DNA of 11,349 nt from Gammaproteobacteria bacterium (GCA_020630145.1 JAHDBX010000023.1:1-11349); one strand, 5' to 3'. Counted from the first letter of the stretch, positions 1 to 6,653 are shown. The notes: a model not told the origin generated them from the letters alone. Numbers and translations are program-made.

Positions 1-121
1 ACTGGGCAATATTTGCCCGCAGCATCGTTCTGGCCTGCCACTATGTTATATCTCTCTATTATTTTCTCTTAGTGTTGGCCTGCTTTATTACCTACCGTTT
101 AAACGTTTTTTTCAATATTAG
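1..121 (+). CDS. 3' end of a probable membrane protein gene (partial)
   Basis: An open frame enters from the left edge (codons begin at base 2) and ends at TAG 119-121, giving 39 visible codons. The visible peptide has a hydrophobic run (ISLLFSLSVGLLYYLPF) followed by a basic and aromatic tail (KRFFQY), the pattern of a last transmembrane helix with a short cytoplasmic end. The stop lies 12 bases before a strong hairpin, which fits a gene end. A second frame (codons from base 3) is also open and hydrophobic, but it runs into the hairpin and stops at 144-146, so I prefer the first. The family cannot be identified from this fragment, and it may not be coding at all. Confidence 0.3.
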   Translation, partial: LGNICPQHRSGLPLCYISLLFSLSVGLLYYLPFKRFFQY

Positions 122-128
122 ACACATA

Positions 129-166
129 CAAAAATGCCCGCACTAGGCAAACGGCTAGGCGGGCAT
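129..166 (-). terminator. Rho-independent terminator of fabV (possibly bidirectional)
   Basis: ATGCCCGC at 134-141 pairs with GCGGGCAT at 159-166. An inner CTAG/CTAG pairing (143-146 with 155-158) extends the stem past a one-base bulge. Read on the minus strand, the stem is followed at once by five T (complement of 130-134), the classic intrinsic terminator form. It lies 23 bases beyond the fabV stop. On the plus strand the hairpin has no good T-tract, so it would end an upstream plus-strand transcript only weakly. Confidence 0.8.
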
Positions 167-188
167 GCATATTTACTTTGTATAAAAG

Positions 189-1382
189 CTACAAGGTCAA
201 TAAATTTTTAATATCAACTTCTGTTGCCACATCGGCATCATAGTCCACACCATCAATTTCAAAACCAAATAAACGTAAAAATTCTTGTTTATAACCGTCA
301 AGGTCAGAGATAGTTTTTAAATTCTCTGTTGTGACTTGTGGCCATAGCTTTTCAACTTCACGTTGTACTTCCTGCTTCATTTCGAGATCATCGGCTCTCA
401 ATCGGCCTTCATCATCTTGTAAAGGTGAGTCACCATATAAGCTTTGCTTAAATAGTCGGTACACTTGCTCTATGCAACCTTCTTGCGTGCCATTTGCCTT
501 CATTATTTTAAAGAGTAATGACAAGTACAAAGGCATAATCGGAATAGCAGAACTGGCTTGTGTAACCACCGCTTTTAAAACAGATACGCGTGCATCGCCA
601 CCAATATTTTGTAGGCCTTTACGAATATCCAGTACGCGTTTATCTAAATCTTTTTTCGCTGCGCCAATGGTTCCATCCCAATAAATGTCCCATGTCATTT
701 TTTCACCCATGTAGGTATAAGCCGTTGTCTTTGCACCTTCGGCTAATACACCTGCATCCGCCAAATCAGCAATCCACATTTGCCAATCTTCACCACCCAT
801 CACGGCTACTGTATTATCAATATCCTCTTGGGTTGCAGGTTCAAGGGTCATCTCTTCGATAATTTCTTTATCCGTGTTTACACCATTTTGGGTAAAACTT
901 TTACCTATAGGTTTAAGTGTAGACATATGTGTCTCACCTGTTTTAGGGTGAGTACGACGAGGTGAGGCAAGACTATAAACAACTAAGTCAACCTGACCAA
1001 AGTCTTCTTTTATCGTTTCAATGGTGAGGCGCTTGATTTCATCGGAAAAAGCATCGCCATTGATGCTTTTTGCATACAGGCCTTCTGCTTCAGCAGCCTC
1101 ATGAAAAGCAGCCGAGTTATACCAGCCTGCTGAACCCGCTTTACGCTCAGTACCCGGCTTTTCAAAGAACAAACCCAGCGTGGAAGCACCCGCACCAAAA
1201 GCAGCACTAATACGAGATGCAAGACCATAACCTGTCGATGCACCAATAACCAATACTCGCTTAGGCATATCAATTGCGCCTTGCGACTTCACATAGTCTA
1301 TTTGATTCTGTACGTTTTGAGCACATCCCACTGGATGCGTTGTCACACACATAAAACCGCGAACTTTAGGCTTGATCACCAT
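189..1382 (-). CDS. fabV: FabV, NADH-dependent trans-2-enoyl-ACP/CoA reductase
   Basis: FabV catalyses the last reduction of each fatty acid elongation cycle in the cytoplasm, from trans-2-enoyl-ACP to acyl-ACP using NADH. It replaces or accompanies FabI and is much less sensitive to triclosan. The 397-residue product has the family's usual length and opening ([10 protein letters not shown] followed by TTHPVGC). A glycine-rich nucleotide-binding segment, [11 protein letters not shown], lies at residues 47-57. The family's Y-x8-K active-site pair is present as Tyr234 and Lys243 within [10 protein letters not shown]. The ATG at 1382 is chosen over an in-frame TTG at 1403 because AGGAAGAG (complement of 1390-1397) lies 7 bases upstream and the protein then starts as its homologues do. 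It is a single-gene unit with its own promoter and terminator. It is unrelated in direction to the light-regulated genes, although it also belongs to fatty acid metabolism. Confidence 0.97.
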   Translation of the reverse strand: MVIKPKVRGFMCVTTHPVGCAQNVQNQIDYVKSQGAIDMPKRVLVIGASTGYGLASRISAAFGAGASTLGLFFEKPGTERKAGSAGWYNSAAFHEAAEAEGLYAKSINGDAFSDEIKRLTIETIKEDFGQVDLVVYSLASPRRTHPKTGETHMSTLKPIGKSFTQNGVNTDKEIIEEMTLEPATQEDIDNTVAVMGGEDWQMWIADLADAGVLAEGAKTTAYTYMGEKMTWDIYWDGTIGAAKKDLDKRVLDIRKGLQNIGGDARVSVLKAVVTQASSAIPIMPLYLSLLFKIMKANGTQEGCIEQVYRLFKQSLYGDSPLQDDEGRLRADDLEMKQEVQREVEKLWPQVTTENLKTISDLDGYKQEFLRLFGFEIDGVDYDADVATEVDIKNLLTL

Positions 1383-1416
1383 ACCATTTCTCTTCCTAGA
1401 CAAAAATTAGACGCGT

Positions 1417-1445
1417 ATTATAGCGACATTCATGCAGAGATGATA
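1417..1445 (-). promoter_or_regulatory. Predicted fabV promoter
   Basis: On the minus strand a perfect TATAAT -10 box is the complement of 1417-1422. At 17 bases spacing the -35 position (1440-1445) reads TATCAT, a poor match to TTGACA, and there is no extended -10 TG. The predicted start near 1410 gives a leader of about 28 bases holding the AGGAAGAG ribosome site. The -10 is clear; the -35 is not. Confidence 0.5.
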
Positions 1446-1728
1446 CCGTGAGAATATGACAGAAAACTAGCTTAGTTATCCAGATCTAACTTCAGTTGTT
1501 TGCACAAAGTTTTACAGACTTTCAGACAGAAAAGCCCGTTGAGAACACCGTCCTCTTTAGTTACGTATATGAGCACTGCTTAATTACAAACCGTGATAAG
1601 CTTACCCAAAGTCATCATATAAAAATATAAAGTGTTATTCACCCGGACTTTTGATAAAAAGTAAAACTGGTCACAAATACTTTACATATCAATAATACGA
1701 AAAATACTTCTCACGCAAGGTAATAATT
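1446..1728. other. Intergenic stretch without a recognisable gene
   Basis: Between the fabV promoter and the DUF6435 gene I see only AT-rich sequence and very short open frames on either strand (12 codons or fewer where checked). There is no tRNA-like fold or strong terminator. TTGATA (1651-1656) and TTTACA (1681-1686) are possible -35 boxes for the downstream small gene, but neither has a convincing -10. An AAGG ribosome site (1717-1720) closes the stretch. Confidence 0.5.
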
Positions 1729-1899
1729 ATGTTCGGATTTTTAAAAGGCGATCCACTAAAAAAACTAGAAAAAGAATACGATGCGCTACTTGAAAAAGCA
1801 ATGCAGGCTCAACGTAACGGTGATATTAAAAGCTATTCTTTGCTTACGGAATCAGCTGAAAAAGTAAAAGCTCAACTCGATACCTTAAAGGCAAGCTAA
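1729..1899 (+). CDS. Small DUF6435 (Lacal_2735-type) protein
   Basis: A 56-residue cytoplasmic protein of unknown function. It starts MFGFLKGDPLKKLEKEYDAL and continues with an alternating charged, heptad-like helix through LEKAMQAQRNGDIKSYSLLT to the C-terminus. This matches, from memory, the short DUF6435/Lacal_2735 family (typical form MFG-[LF]-[FK]-K-DP-x-KKL-x-KEY...A...QR-x-GDI-x-x-[YF]). The whole chain is predicted to be helical, possibly a two-helix hairpin, with no signal peptide or membrane segment. The ATG has AAGG 8 bases upstream. It stands alone: fabV is divergent to its left and the photolyase ends toward it on the right. No function can be assigned. Confidence 0.85.
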   Translation: MFGFLKGDPLKKLEKEYDALLEKAMQAQRNGDIKSYSLLTESAEKVKAQLDTLKAS

Positions 1900-2024
1900 A
1901 CGCTAATCTTCAGATGCCAGCATCTCGCATCATACAAAACAGTATATGCAGAGTCTTCTACTTAACAGCAATAGAAGCAACAGAAAACGTTGTAATGCTG
2001 CTAATACAAGAACAAATTTATCGA

Positions 2025-3495
2025 CTACGTTTTAATTTGTTTGTAGGCATCAAGCGCGGCTTGACGGCTGACCTTTAAATCAACAATGGGTTCGGGGTAA
2101 TTGTCGCCTAAGCGCACATTTGCTGTTTGCAATATAGCTGCTGGGGCTTCCCACGGCGCATGTATATATTTTGCAGGCAAACTAGCAAGCTCTGGCACAA
2201 AGCGTTTGATATAAGCACCATTTTTATCAAAGCGCTCGCTTTGGCTCACCGGATTGAATATCCGAAAATATGGTGCTGCATCGGCACCACAACCCGCTAT
2301 CCACTGCCAACCCGCTGTATTATTGGGTAAATCAGCATCGACTAAGGTATCCCAAAACCAACCCGCACCCTCTAACCAATGTAAAGTTCTTTGTTAATAA
2401 AGACCCTACTATCATACGGACGCGATTATGCATCCAACCTGTTTGCCATAGTTGACGCATACCCGCATCGACAATAGGTATACCGGTTTGCCCTTGCTGC
2501 CAACGCTGCAAATTTTCAGGATGCTGGTGCCATGTGAAAGCTGCAAACTTTTCTTGCATAGGTTTATTCGTCACATGCGGGTAATGATAAAGCACATGAT
2601 GTGCGAATTCACGCCAAGCTAATTCGCGTATATAAGCCATGCCATTTTCTTCAGCGACACTTGCCTTGGCTGGCTCGGCCATTGCCATCGCTTGACGAAT
2701 GATATGTGTAGCCTGTGCCGGGCTAATTTGCCCAAAGTGTAAATACAATGAAAGCTTTGAGGTGTAATCATGCTCTGGGAAGTCACGCCCTTCTTTATAA
2801 GTATCTAACAATGTATCGGCATGATCATGCAAGCGCTGATGCGCTGCGGCCTCACTCATAGGCCATTGTGTAGCAATTTGTTCTTGCCAAGGCAGACCAT
2901 TTATATGTTCTTGTTTTTGAGGTAACAGTTGTAAAGACGCTAGGGACTGACCTGATACTTGAGCCTTAGCAGCCAACAATTTTTTAGGCGCTGGTAATGG
3001 ATTAACATGAATACCTTGTTTGAGCATATTTTTCCACATCGGTGTAAATACTCGATACGGTGTCCCTTGTCCCGTTTGCAATTCCCAGGGCTCAAACAAA
3101 AGATTCGCTTTATAGCTTTTTACCCATATACCCTGCTCACTTAGTGCTGACTTAATAACTTTGTCTCGATTAACTATTGCAGGGTCATACAAACGATTCC
3201 AGTAAATGGCGCTCGCGTGCAGGCTTTGCAACACAGCAACAATATCTTCACTTGTCTGGCAGTGGTGGATATGAAGGCTGGAGCCTAACTTTCTTAGGTC
3301 TGCATCCAAGGCATGCAAGGCATGATGCAAACAAACATTGCTAGCAGCACCTCGTGACCACGGCGCCTCTGTATCTGGCGCATGTATATAAATGGGCAAA
3401 ACAGAAGCGCCGCTAGCTATAGCGGCGCTTAAGGCAGGATTATCGGCTAGACGTAAGTCACGTCTAAACCAAACGATAGCTACATCTTCAGTCAC
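2025..3495 (-). pseudogene. phrB: Frameshifted class I DNA photolyase (cryptochrome/photolyase family)
   Basis: An intact product would bind FAD and use light to split cyclobutane pyrimidine dimers. From the GTG at 3495 the frame encodes the N-terminal antenna domain (AIVWFRRDLRLADNPAL) and most of the FAD domain, including YKEGRDFPEHDYTSKLSLYL, RELAWREFAHHVLYHYP, IVDAGMRQLWQTGWMHNRVR and MIVGSLLTKN. It then leaves frame and stops at TGA 2332-2334 after 387 residues. Homologous sequence resumes in another frame: HWLEGAGWFWDTLVDADLPN, GWQWIAGCGADAAPYFRIFN, then PVSQSERFDKNGAY, ending at TAG 2025-2027. Between the codons for Asn (2386-2388) and His-Trp (2376-2381) only four bases remain (2382-2385). 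Relatives have three residues there (TKDLLIHW in the usual form), so about five bases are missing. The rest of the FAD pocket lies after the break. The start is 3 bases after the upstream gene's stop (TAA TTT GTG), so the two were cotranscribed. A sequencing error cannot be excluded. Confidence 0.88.
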
Positions 3496-3498
3496 AAA

Positions 3499-4341
3499 TT
3501 ATGCAGCAACGATGACTGATAACTCTTTACGATAACGACTCAAATCTTTTGCGGTTTCTAACTTACGATCGAATAAACCAGACATTTTACGCAAAATCGC
3601 AGTAACCACTTTATCTTCCCACTCGCGATTAAAGTCAATTTGTGTATTCAACCAATTCTCTAACCACTCTGGCTCAGGCATTTTGCTTTGCACCGTATCA
3701 TTTGGAAACATCGTTTCATTAACATGCAGGTTTGTCGGGTGCATAGCTCGAGACGTTTTTTGATTCGTCATTAATACACCAATTTTTGCGAACGATAGCT
3801 TCGCAGCATCGCCCGCCTGCTTAATGGCTTTATCCATATAACGCATATAACAAGATGCATGGCGCGCTTCATCGCTAGATAAGACGCTGTAGATTTGTTT
3901 GATTACTGGCTCTGTATGCCATTCGGCCGCACGACGATACCAATTCGTTAGGCGTATTTCACCACAAAAATGCAGCATAAGCGTTTCCAAAGCTGGCGCC
4001 TCATCAAACTCAAAACGTACATTATGCAACTCTTCTTCTGTTGGCATTAAGTCAGGGCGGAAGCGGCGTAAATACTCTATCATCGCGAGAGAGTGCTTTT
4101 GCTCTTCATAGAACCAAACAGACATAAAGGCTGAGAAATCAGAGTCATGACGATTGTCACGCAAAAACATTTCTGTTGCAGGCAACGCAGACCACTCCGT
4201 GATAGCGTTGTATTTTATCGATAAGGCTTGCTCATCTGATAATTTCTTATTATCAAAAGCATCCCAGTTGATATCTTTCTCCATAGACCAACGGGCACGT
4301 TCTAACGACCTGTAAAGCTGTGGGTAAATCATTTCTGACAT
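3499..4341 (-). CDS. Ferritin-like di-iron protein, acyl-ACP desaturase type
   Basis: A 280-residue soluble helical protein with a full set of di-iron carboxylate ligands in ferritin/desaturase order: Glu49 (AITEWS), Glu80-x-x-His83 (YEEQKH), Glu128 (CGEIRL) and Glu158-x-x-His161 (SDEARH). This is the arrangement of soluble acyl-ACP desaturases (FA_desaturase_2, plant stearoyl-ACP type), which use O2 and reduced ferredoxin to place a double bond in an acyl chain. Related di-iron oxygenases or hydroxylases share the fold, so the substrate is inferred. No signal peptide or membrane helix is seen. The start ATG has AGAGGA 8 bases upstream. It is the first gene after the divergent operator region and reads directly into the photolyase (3-base gap), so it likely shares light control. 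In that setting, making or further oxidising unsaturated acyl chains would complement the lipid-modifying operon opposite. The fold is secure; desaturase activity is probable. Confidence 0.85.
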   Translation of the reverse strand: MSEMIYPQLYRSLERARWSMEKDINWDAFDNKKLSDEQALSIKYNAITEWSALPATEMFLRDNRHDSDFSAFMSVWFYEEQKHSLAMIEYLRRFRPDLMPTEEELHNVRFEFDEAPALETLMLHFCGEIRLTNWYRRAAEWHTEPVIKQIYSVLSSDEARHASCYMRYMDKAIKQAGDAAKLSFAKIGVLMTNQKTSRAMHPTNLHVNETMFPNDTVQSKMPEPEWLENWLNTQIDFNREWEDKVVTAILRKMSGLFDRKLETAKDLSRYRKELSVIVAA

Positions 4342-4385
4342 TCAGTCATTCCTCTAGGTACAAGAAAGGGAAATATTCATAATAC

Positions 4386-4412
4386 TTATACAAACTTAGC
4401 ATAATTGTACAA
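4386..4412. promoter_or_regulatory. Putative LitR-type operator near the desaturase/photolyase promoter
   Basis: TATACA (4387-4392) and TGTACA (4406-4411) form a direct pair separated by 13 bases, one more than the N12 reported for PplR1 sites. The right half lies in a perfect 12-base palindrome AATTGTACAATT (4403-4414). On the minus strand the same bases read TTGTAC, 16 bases, TATAAG, so they overlap a plausible promoter for the desaturase-photolyase genes. A regulator bound here would block polymerase. No binding data are available. Confidence 0.5.
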
Positions 4413-4460
4413 TTTTTTAGCTAAAAACTTGATTTAAAGTTATTTTCTTCTACAATATGT

Positions 4461-4484
4461 TGTACAACTTACGTAAATTGTATA
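4461..4484 (+). promoter_or_regulatory. Putative LitR/PplR operator, exact direct-repeat match
   Basis: TGTACA (4461-4466), exactly 12 bases, then TGTATA (4479-4484). This fits without mismatch the direct repeat T(G/A)TACA-N12-TGTA(C/T)A described for PplR1 of Pseudomonas putida. The left half sits inside the palindrome GTTGTACAAC (4459-4468). The site lies midway in the divergent gap, about 120 bases from one start codon and 180 from the other, and the downstream operon encodes a regulator of this family. It is the best operator candidate in the window. Confidence 0.65.
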
Positions 4485-4489
4485 ACTTT

Positions 4490-4497
4490 TTGTATAA
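4490..4497. promoter_or_regulatory. Extra TTGTATAA half-site
   Basis: A further TTGTATAA lies 12 bases after the one at 4478-4485, in the same orientation. It abuts the nested palindromic element starting at 4498. With the neighbouring pair it makes three like elements in 38 bases (4460-4497), suggesting cooperative binding. It could also be a chance AT-rich match. Confidence 0.35.
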
Positions 4498-4571
4498 GTT
4501 TTGCCGAAAATCGCCATATAAGCACTTATATAGTGTCTATTTTACCTGTTTAAACAGGTAATCGGCAAAAC
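4498..4571. repeat. Nested palindromic element (10-bp outer inverted repeat enclosing two palindromes)
   Basis: The outer arms GTTTTGCCGA (4498-4507) and TCGGCAAAAC (4562-4571) are perfect inverted repeats. Inside lie ATATAAG-CA-CTTATAT (4516-4531, perfect arms) and a perfect 20-base palindrome TTACCTGTTTAAACAGGTAA (4542-4561) that touches the right outer arm. As RNA this would fold as a three-way junction in the leader of the plus-strand operon; as DNA it could extrude a cruciform or bind dimeric proteins. It does not resemble a cobalamin riboswitch: the element is only 74 bases and I see no B12-box-like sequence. The function is unknown. A small palindromic repeat family copied elsewhere in the genome is an alternative. 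Confidence 0.6.
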
Positions 4572-4607
4572 ATTACATAAAATTTACCGTGAATCATCCA
4601 AATTAAT

Positions 4608-4615
4608 TTGTACAA
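4608..4615. promoter_or_regulatory. TTGTACAA element proximal to the lipid operon
   Basis: A perfect TTGTACAA palindrome lies 44 bases before the first start codon of the plus-strand operon. No partner occurs at N12 spacing, so it is at best a half-site or an accessory site. It might lie close to the transcription start if a promoter uses the TAAAAT at 4578-4583 as its -10, but that box has no good -35. Confidence 0.3.
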
Positions 4616-4646
4616 CGAATAGATTACTTTACAAAACACATGTAGA

Positions 4647-4654
4647 AGAGGAGG
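4647..4654 (+). promoter_or_regulatory. Strong ribosome binding site of the lipid operon
   Basis: AGAGGAGG lies 5 bases before the ATG at 4660. It is the strongest Shine-Dalgarno match in the window and fixes the start of the first gene. Most later genes of the operon have weak sites and rely on start/stop overlap. Confidence 0.75.
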
Positions 4655-4659
4655 CAGCC

Positions 4660-5190
4660 ATGCGCACATCGTTGAATTTATGCATATTTTTCTTGTATAT
4701 GCTGCCCTGTATAGCTTCAGCTACGATCATGCCAAAATCGCTGCAAGAAAAGTGGTCTGAGCTAAACAAACTCGGTATAGCCGAGTACAGCAAGTTTGGT
4801 TTCGATTTATATGATGCAGAGCTGTGGGCATCAAGCGATAAAGTAGACGCTTTAAATAAGCAAAATGTTTATGGCCTATCGCTAAAATACAAACGCAACA
4901 TTAAACAAGAGCAACTTCTCAAGGCTACAGCAAAGCAATGGCGTCGCTTACAGCTTGATGCAACGCTGAGCAAAAGCTGGCTTGCGCAGTTAGAATCAAT
5001 ATGGCCCGATATCAAGAAAGGCCACACCTTAAGCTTTGTTATAGATACACAGAATAATAGTTTGTTTTATTTAGGTGATCGTTACCTAGGTGAAATTAAC
5101 GATCACCGTTTTGGCTTTGCCTTTCTTGATATATGGCTACATGAACAGAGCCAGTTCAAGAAACAACGTCAACAATTACTAGGCTCATAA
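4660..5190 (+). CDS. Secreted chalcone isomerase-like protein
   Basis: A 176-residue exported protein. The N-terminus is a signal peptide (hydrophobic residues 7-18, AxA cleavage motif ASA at 19-21). The mature part has the features of the bacterial chalcone isomerase-like domain (Chalcone_3 type): FGFDLYDAELW (46-56), YGLSLKYKRNI (71-81), GHTLSFVIDT (121-130), then LGDRYLGEIND and FGFAFLDIWL (151-160). True chalcone isomerase chemistry is not implied; plant relatives of this fold include fatty-acid-binding proteins, so a periplasmic lipid or fatty-acid-binding role is an inference that fits the lipid genes downstream. It is the first gene of the operon, has a strong ribosome site, and ends 2 bases before the next gene. 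Confidence 0.85.
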   Translation: MRTSLNLCIFFLYMLPCIASATIMPKSLQEKWSELNKLGIAEYSKFGFDLYDAELWASSDKVDALNKQNVYGLSLKYKRNIKQEQLLKATAKQWRRLQLDATLSKSWLAQLESIWPDIKKGHTLSFVIDTQNNSLFYLGDRYLGEINDHRFGFAFLDIWLHEQSQFKKQRQQLLGS

Positions 5191-5192
5191 AT

Positions 5193-5732
5193 ATGTATAG
5201 ACTTATGCTAATACGTTCTTTTTTCATCTTGCTAATCAGCCTTTCGATAGGTGCTTGCTCTACATCTTTAAAAGACTACACCTCGACAGAACCTAAAATC
5301 GAGTTGGACCAGTTTTTAAATGGCCCTCTTAAAGCTTGGGGGGTTGTTGAAAACAGGTCTGGCAAAATCACTAATCGCTTTGTTGTAGATATGGAAGGCA
5401 GCTGGACAAATAATGTCGGCACTCTTAAAGAGTACTTTACTTACGATGACGGGCGTCAAGAAACACGGATTTGGACTATAGATAAAAATGGTGACCGCTA
5501 CACAGGCACTGCTGCTGATGTAATTGGTGAAGCTAAAGGTGAGAGTAATGGTTTTGCTTTTACTTGGTATTACACACTACGTTTAAAAACGAAAAGTAGA
5601 ACGATTAATGTGCAGCTAAAAGACTGGATATATCAAATTGACGATAATGTTGTTATCAATACAGCAGATATTAAAAAATTTGGTATTACTGTTGGCAAAG
5701 TCACACTGTTTATACAGAGGCAAACATCATGA
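5193..5732 (+). CDS. DUF3833 family lipoprotein
   Basis: A 179-residue predicted outer-membrane lipoprotein. The N-terminus has basic residues, a hydrophobic stretch and the lipobox IGAC, with Cys22 as the lipidated residue and Ser-Thr-Ser after it (no Asp at +2, so outer-membrane sorting is expected). The mature domain has the DUF3833 pattern: an early FLNGPLKAWG segment (residues 42-51), then GSWTNNVGTLKEYFTYDDG, RIWTIDKNGDRYTGTAADVI, and a C-terminal half rich in alternating beta strands (lipocalin-like; my inference). DUF3833 proteins have no settled function. They recur next to cyclopropane-synthase-family methyltransferases and chalcone isomerase-like proteins, as here. Its TGA overlaps the next ATG (ATGA, 5729-5732), indicating translational coupling to the regulator. 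Confidence 0.85.
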   Translation: MYRLMLIRSFFILLISLSIGACSTSLKDYTSTEPKIELDQFLNGPLKAWGVVENRSGKITNRFVVDMEGSWTNNVGTLKEYFTYDDGRQETRIWTIDKNGDRYTGTAADVIGEAKGESNGFAFTWYYTLRLKTKSRTINVQLKDWIYQIDDNVVINTADIKKFGITVGKVTLFIQRQTS

Positions 5733-6649
5733 ATGCAGTAAAAGGCGGGTTTCTTCAAGAGGAGCTATTTCCTATTCGCACAGTATCAAAATTAACGGGC
5801 GTTAACTCGGTTACTCTACGTGCATGGGAAAGGCGTTACGGTTTAATTACCCCCAAACGTACCGATACTGGACACCGTCTTTTTAGCAAAGACGATATTA
5901 AGATGATTCAACAAGCAAATAGCTTACTTCAAGAAGGCGTATCAATAAGCCAAGTGAGCAAACAATTAAAGAGCTCTCAAAAATTTGAAACGCTCCTTGT
6001 TGACCAACCCACTACTATTTGGGAAGAGTATTTAGAAAAAATGGTGTTTGCGGTAAGCGAATTTGATGAAGATATACTCGACGAAGTATATCAAGAAGCT
6101 TTGTCATACCACGCTATTAACGTCGTCACTCAAGAGTTAATCATCCCATTACTACGTATACTTGGCGAACGCTGGGTTAACTTGGATGGTGGCATTGCTG
6201 AAGAGCATTTCTTTAGTGTTTACCTGCGCAATAAACTCGGGGCACAGTACCACCACAAACGTGGCCGTAATAATGGGCCTTTGTTAATTGTTGCTTGCAT
6301 GCCCGGAGAAACACATGAATTCGCCATCTTATTATTTGGCTTAATCGCACATCAGCACAACTACCGCATGATTATCCTTGGTGCCGATATGCCCTTAGAC
6401 GAAATACCTTATATTGTTGAGAAAAAACAAGCCAGTGCGCTTATATTATCCTGTAACAAAAACTGTACATTTACTGCATCCACATTAGCACCCCTAACGA
6501 ATATAGCTACAACACCTATATTTGTTGGCGGCCATATGAGCGATGAACAAAAAGACATGCTTAAACGTTTTCATGCAACACCTCTAGACTGTGACTTTCA
6601 GAAAACTATAGATATTGTTAATAGTCAACTTAAACCTCAACTATCATAA
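5729..6649 (+). CDS. MerR-family regulator with cobalamin-binding domain (LitR/CarH type)
   Basis: A 306-residue predicted light-responsive repressor. Residues 14-82 form a MerR helix-turn-helix with the signature RAWERRYGLITPKRTDTGHR (31-50). Residues 95-170 form the helical-bundle half of the B12-binding region, and residues 184-300 form a Rossmann-like B12 domain (LLIVACMPGETHEFAILLFG). Key cobalamin residues known from CarH are present: W149-x9-E159-H160 (cap over the adenosyl group) and E194-x-H196 (position of the lower axial His ligand). The usual ExHxxG ends in Ala (EFA) here. In CarH, AdoB12 drives a DNA-binding tetramer in the dark and light breaks it. By analogy this protein would repress its own operon and the divergent genes in the dark. 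AGAGG lies 8 bases before the ATG, which overlaps the previous stop. Which LitR class it belongs to, and whether a LOV partner exists elsewhere, cannot be told from this window. Confidence 0.9.
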   Translation: MNAVKGGFLQEELFPIRTVSKLTGVNSVTLRAWERRYGLITPKRTDTGHRLFSKDDIKMIQQANSLLQEGVSISQVSKQLKSSQKFETLLVDQPTTIWEEYLEKMVFAVSEFDEDILDEVYQEALSYHAINVVTQELIIPLLRILGERWVNLDGGIAEEHFFSVYLRNKLGAQYHHKRGRNNGPLLIVACMPGETHEFAILLFGLIAHQHNYRMIILGADMPLDEIPYIVEKKQASALILSCNKNCTFTASTLAPLTNIATTPIFVGGHMSDEQKDMLKRFHATPLDCDFQKTIDIVNSQLKPQLS

Positions 6650-6653
6650 AATT

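Noticed and set aside
96..112. CGTTTAAACG palindrome followed by seven T as a plus-strand terminator
   Set aside because: The palindrome has no loop and little GC, and it lies within the preferred reading frame of the upstream gene; the hairpin at 134-166 is a much better candidate.
1383..1403. Longer fabV starting at TTG 1403
   Set aside because: It would add seven residues absent from FabV proteins, and the ribosome site AGGAAGAG would fall inside the coding region; the ATG at 1382 fits better.
1913..1924. GATGC-CA-GCATC hairpin after the DUF6435 gene as a terminator
   Set aside because: The two-base loop is too small for the full stem and there is no T-tract on either strand.
2025..2249. 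A separate 74-residue gene beginning MSQSERFDKNGAYI
   Set aside because: It is the C-terminal end of the photolyase; homologous sequence continues upstream in the same frame to about 2381 without a start, so it is part of the frameshifted gene.
4498..4571. Cobalamin riboswitch upstream of the operon
   Set aside because: The element is far shorter than a cobalamin riboswitch and I found no B12-box-like sequence; the B12 link is through the regulator protein.
4342..4659. Sigma-E/ChrR-type promoter like that of the Rhodobacter singlet-oxygen regulon
   Set aside because: No clear TGATCC-type -35 with matching -10 was found (only a loose TGAATCATCC at 4590-4599), and no rpoE-chrR genes are present in the window.
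6615..6653. SnoaL-like gene starting at TTG 6615
   Set aside because: It would overlap the regulator by 35 bases and lacks a ribosome site; the ATG at 6654 gives the expected N-terminus.
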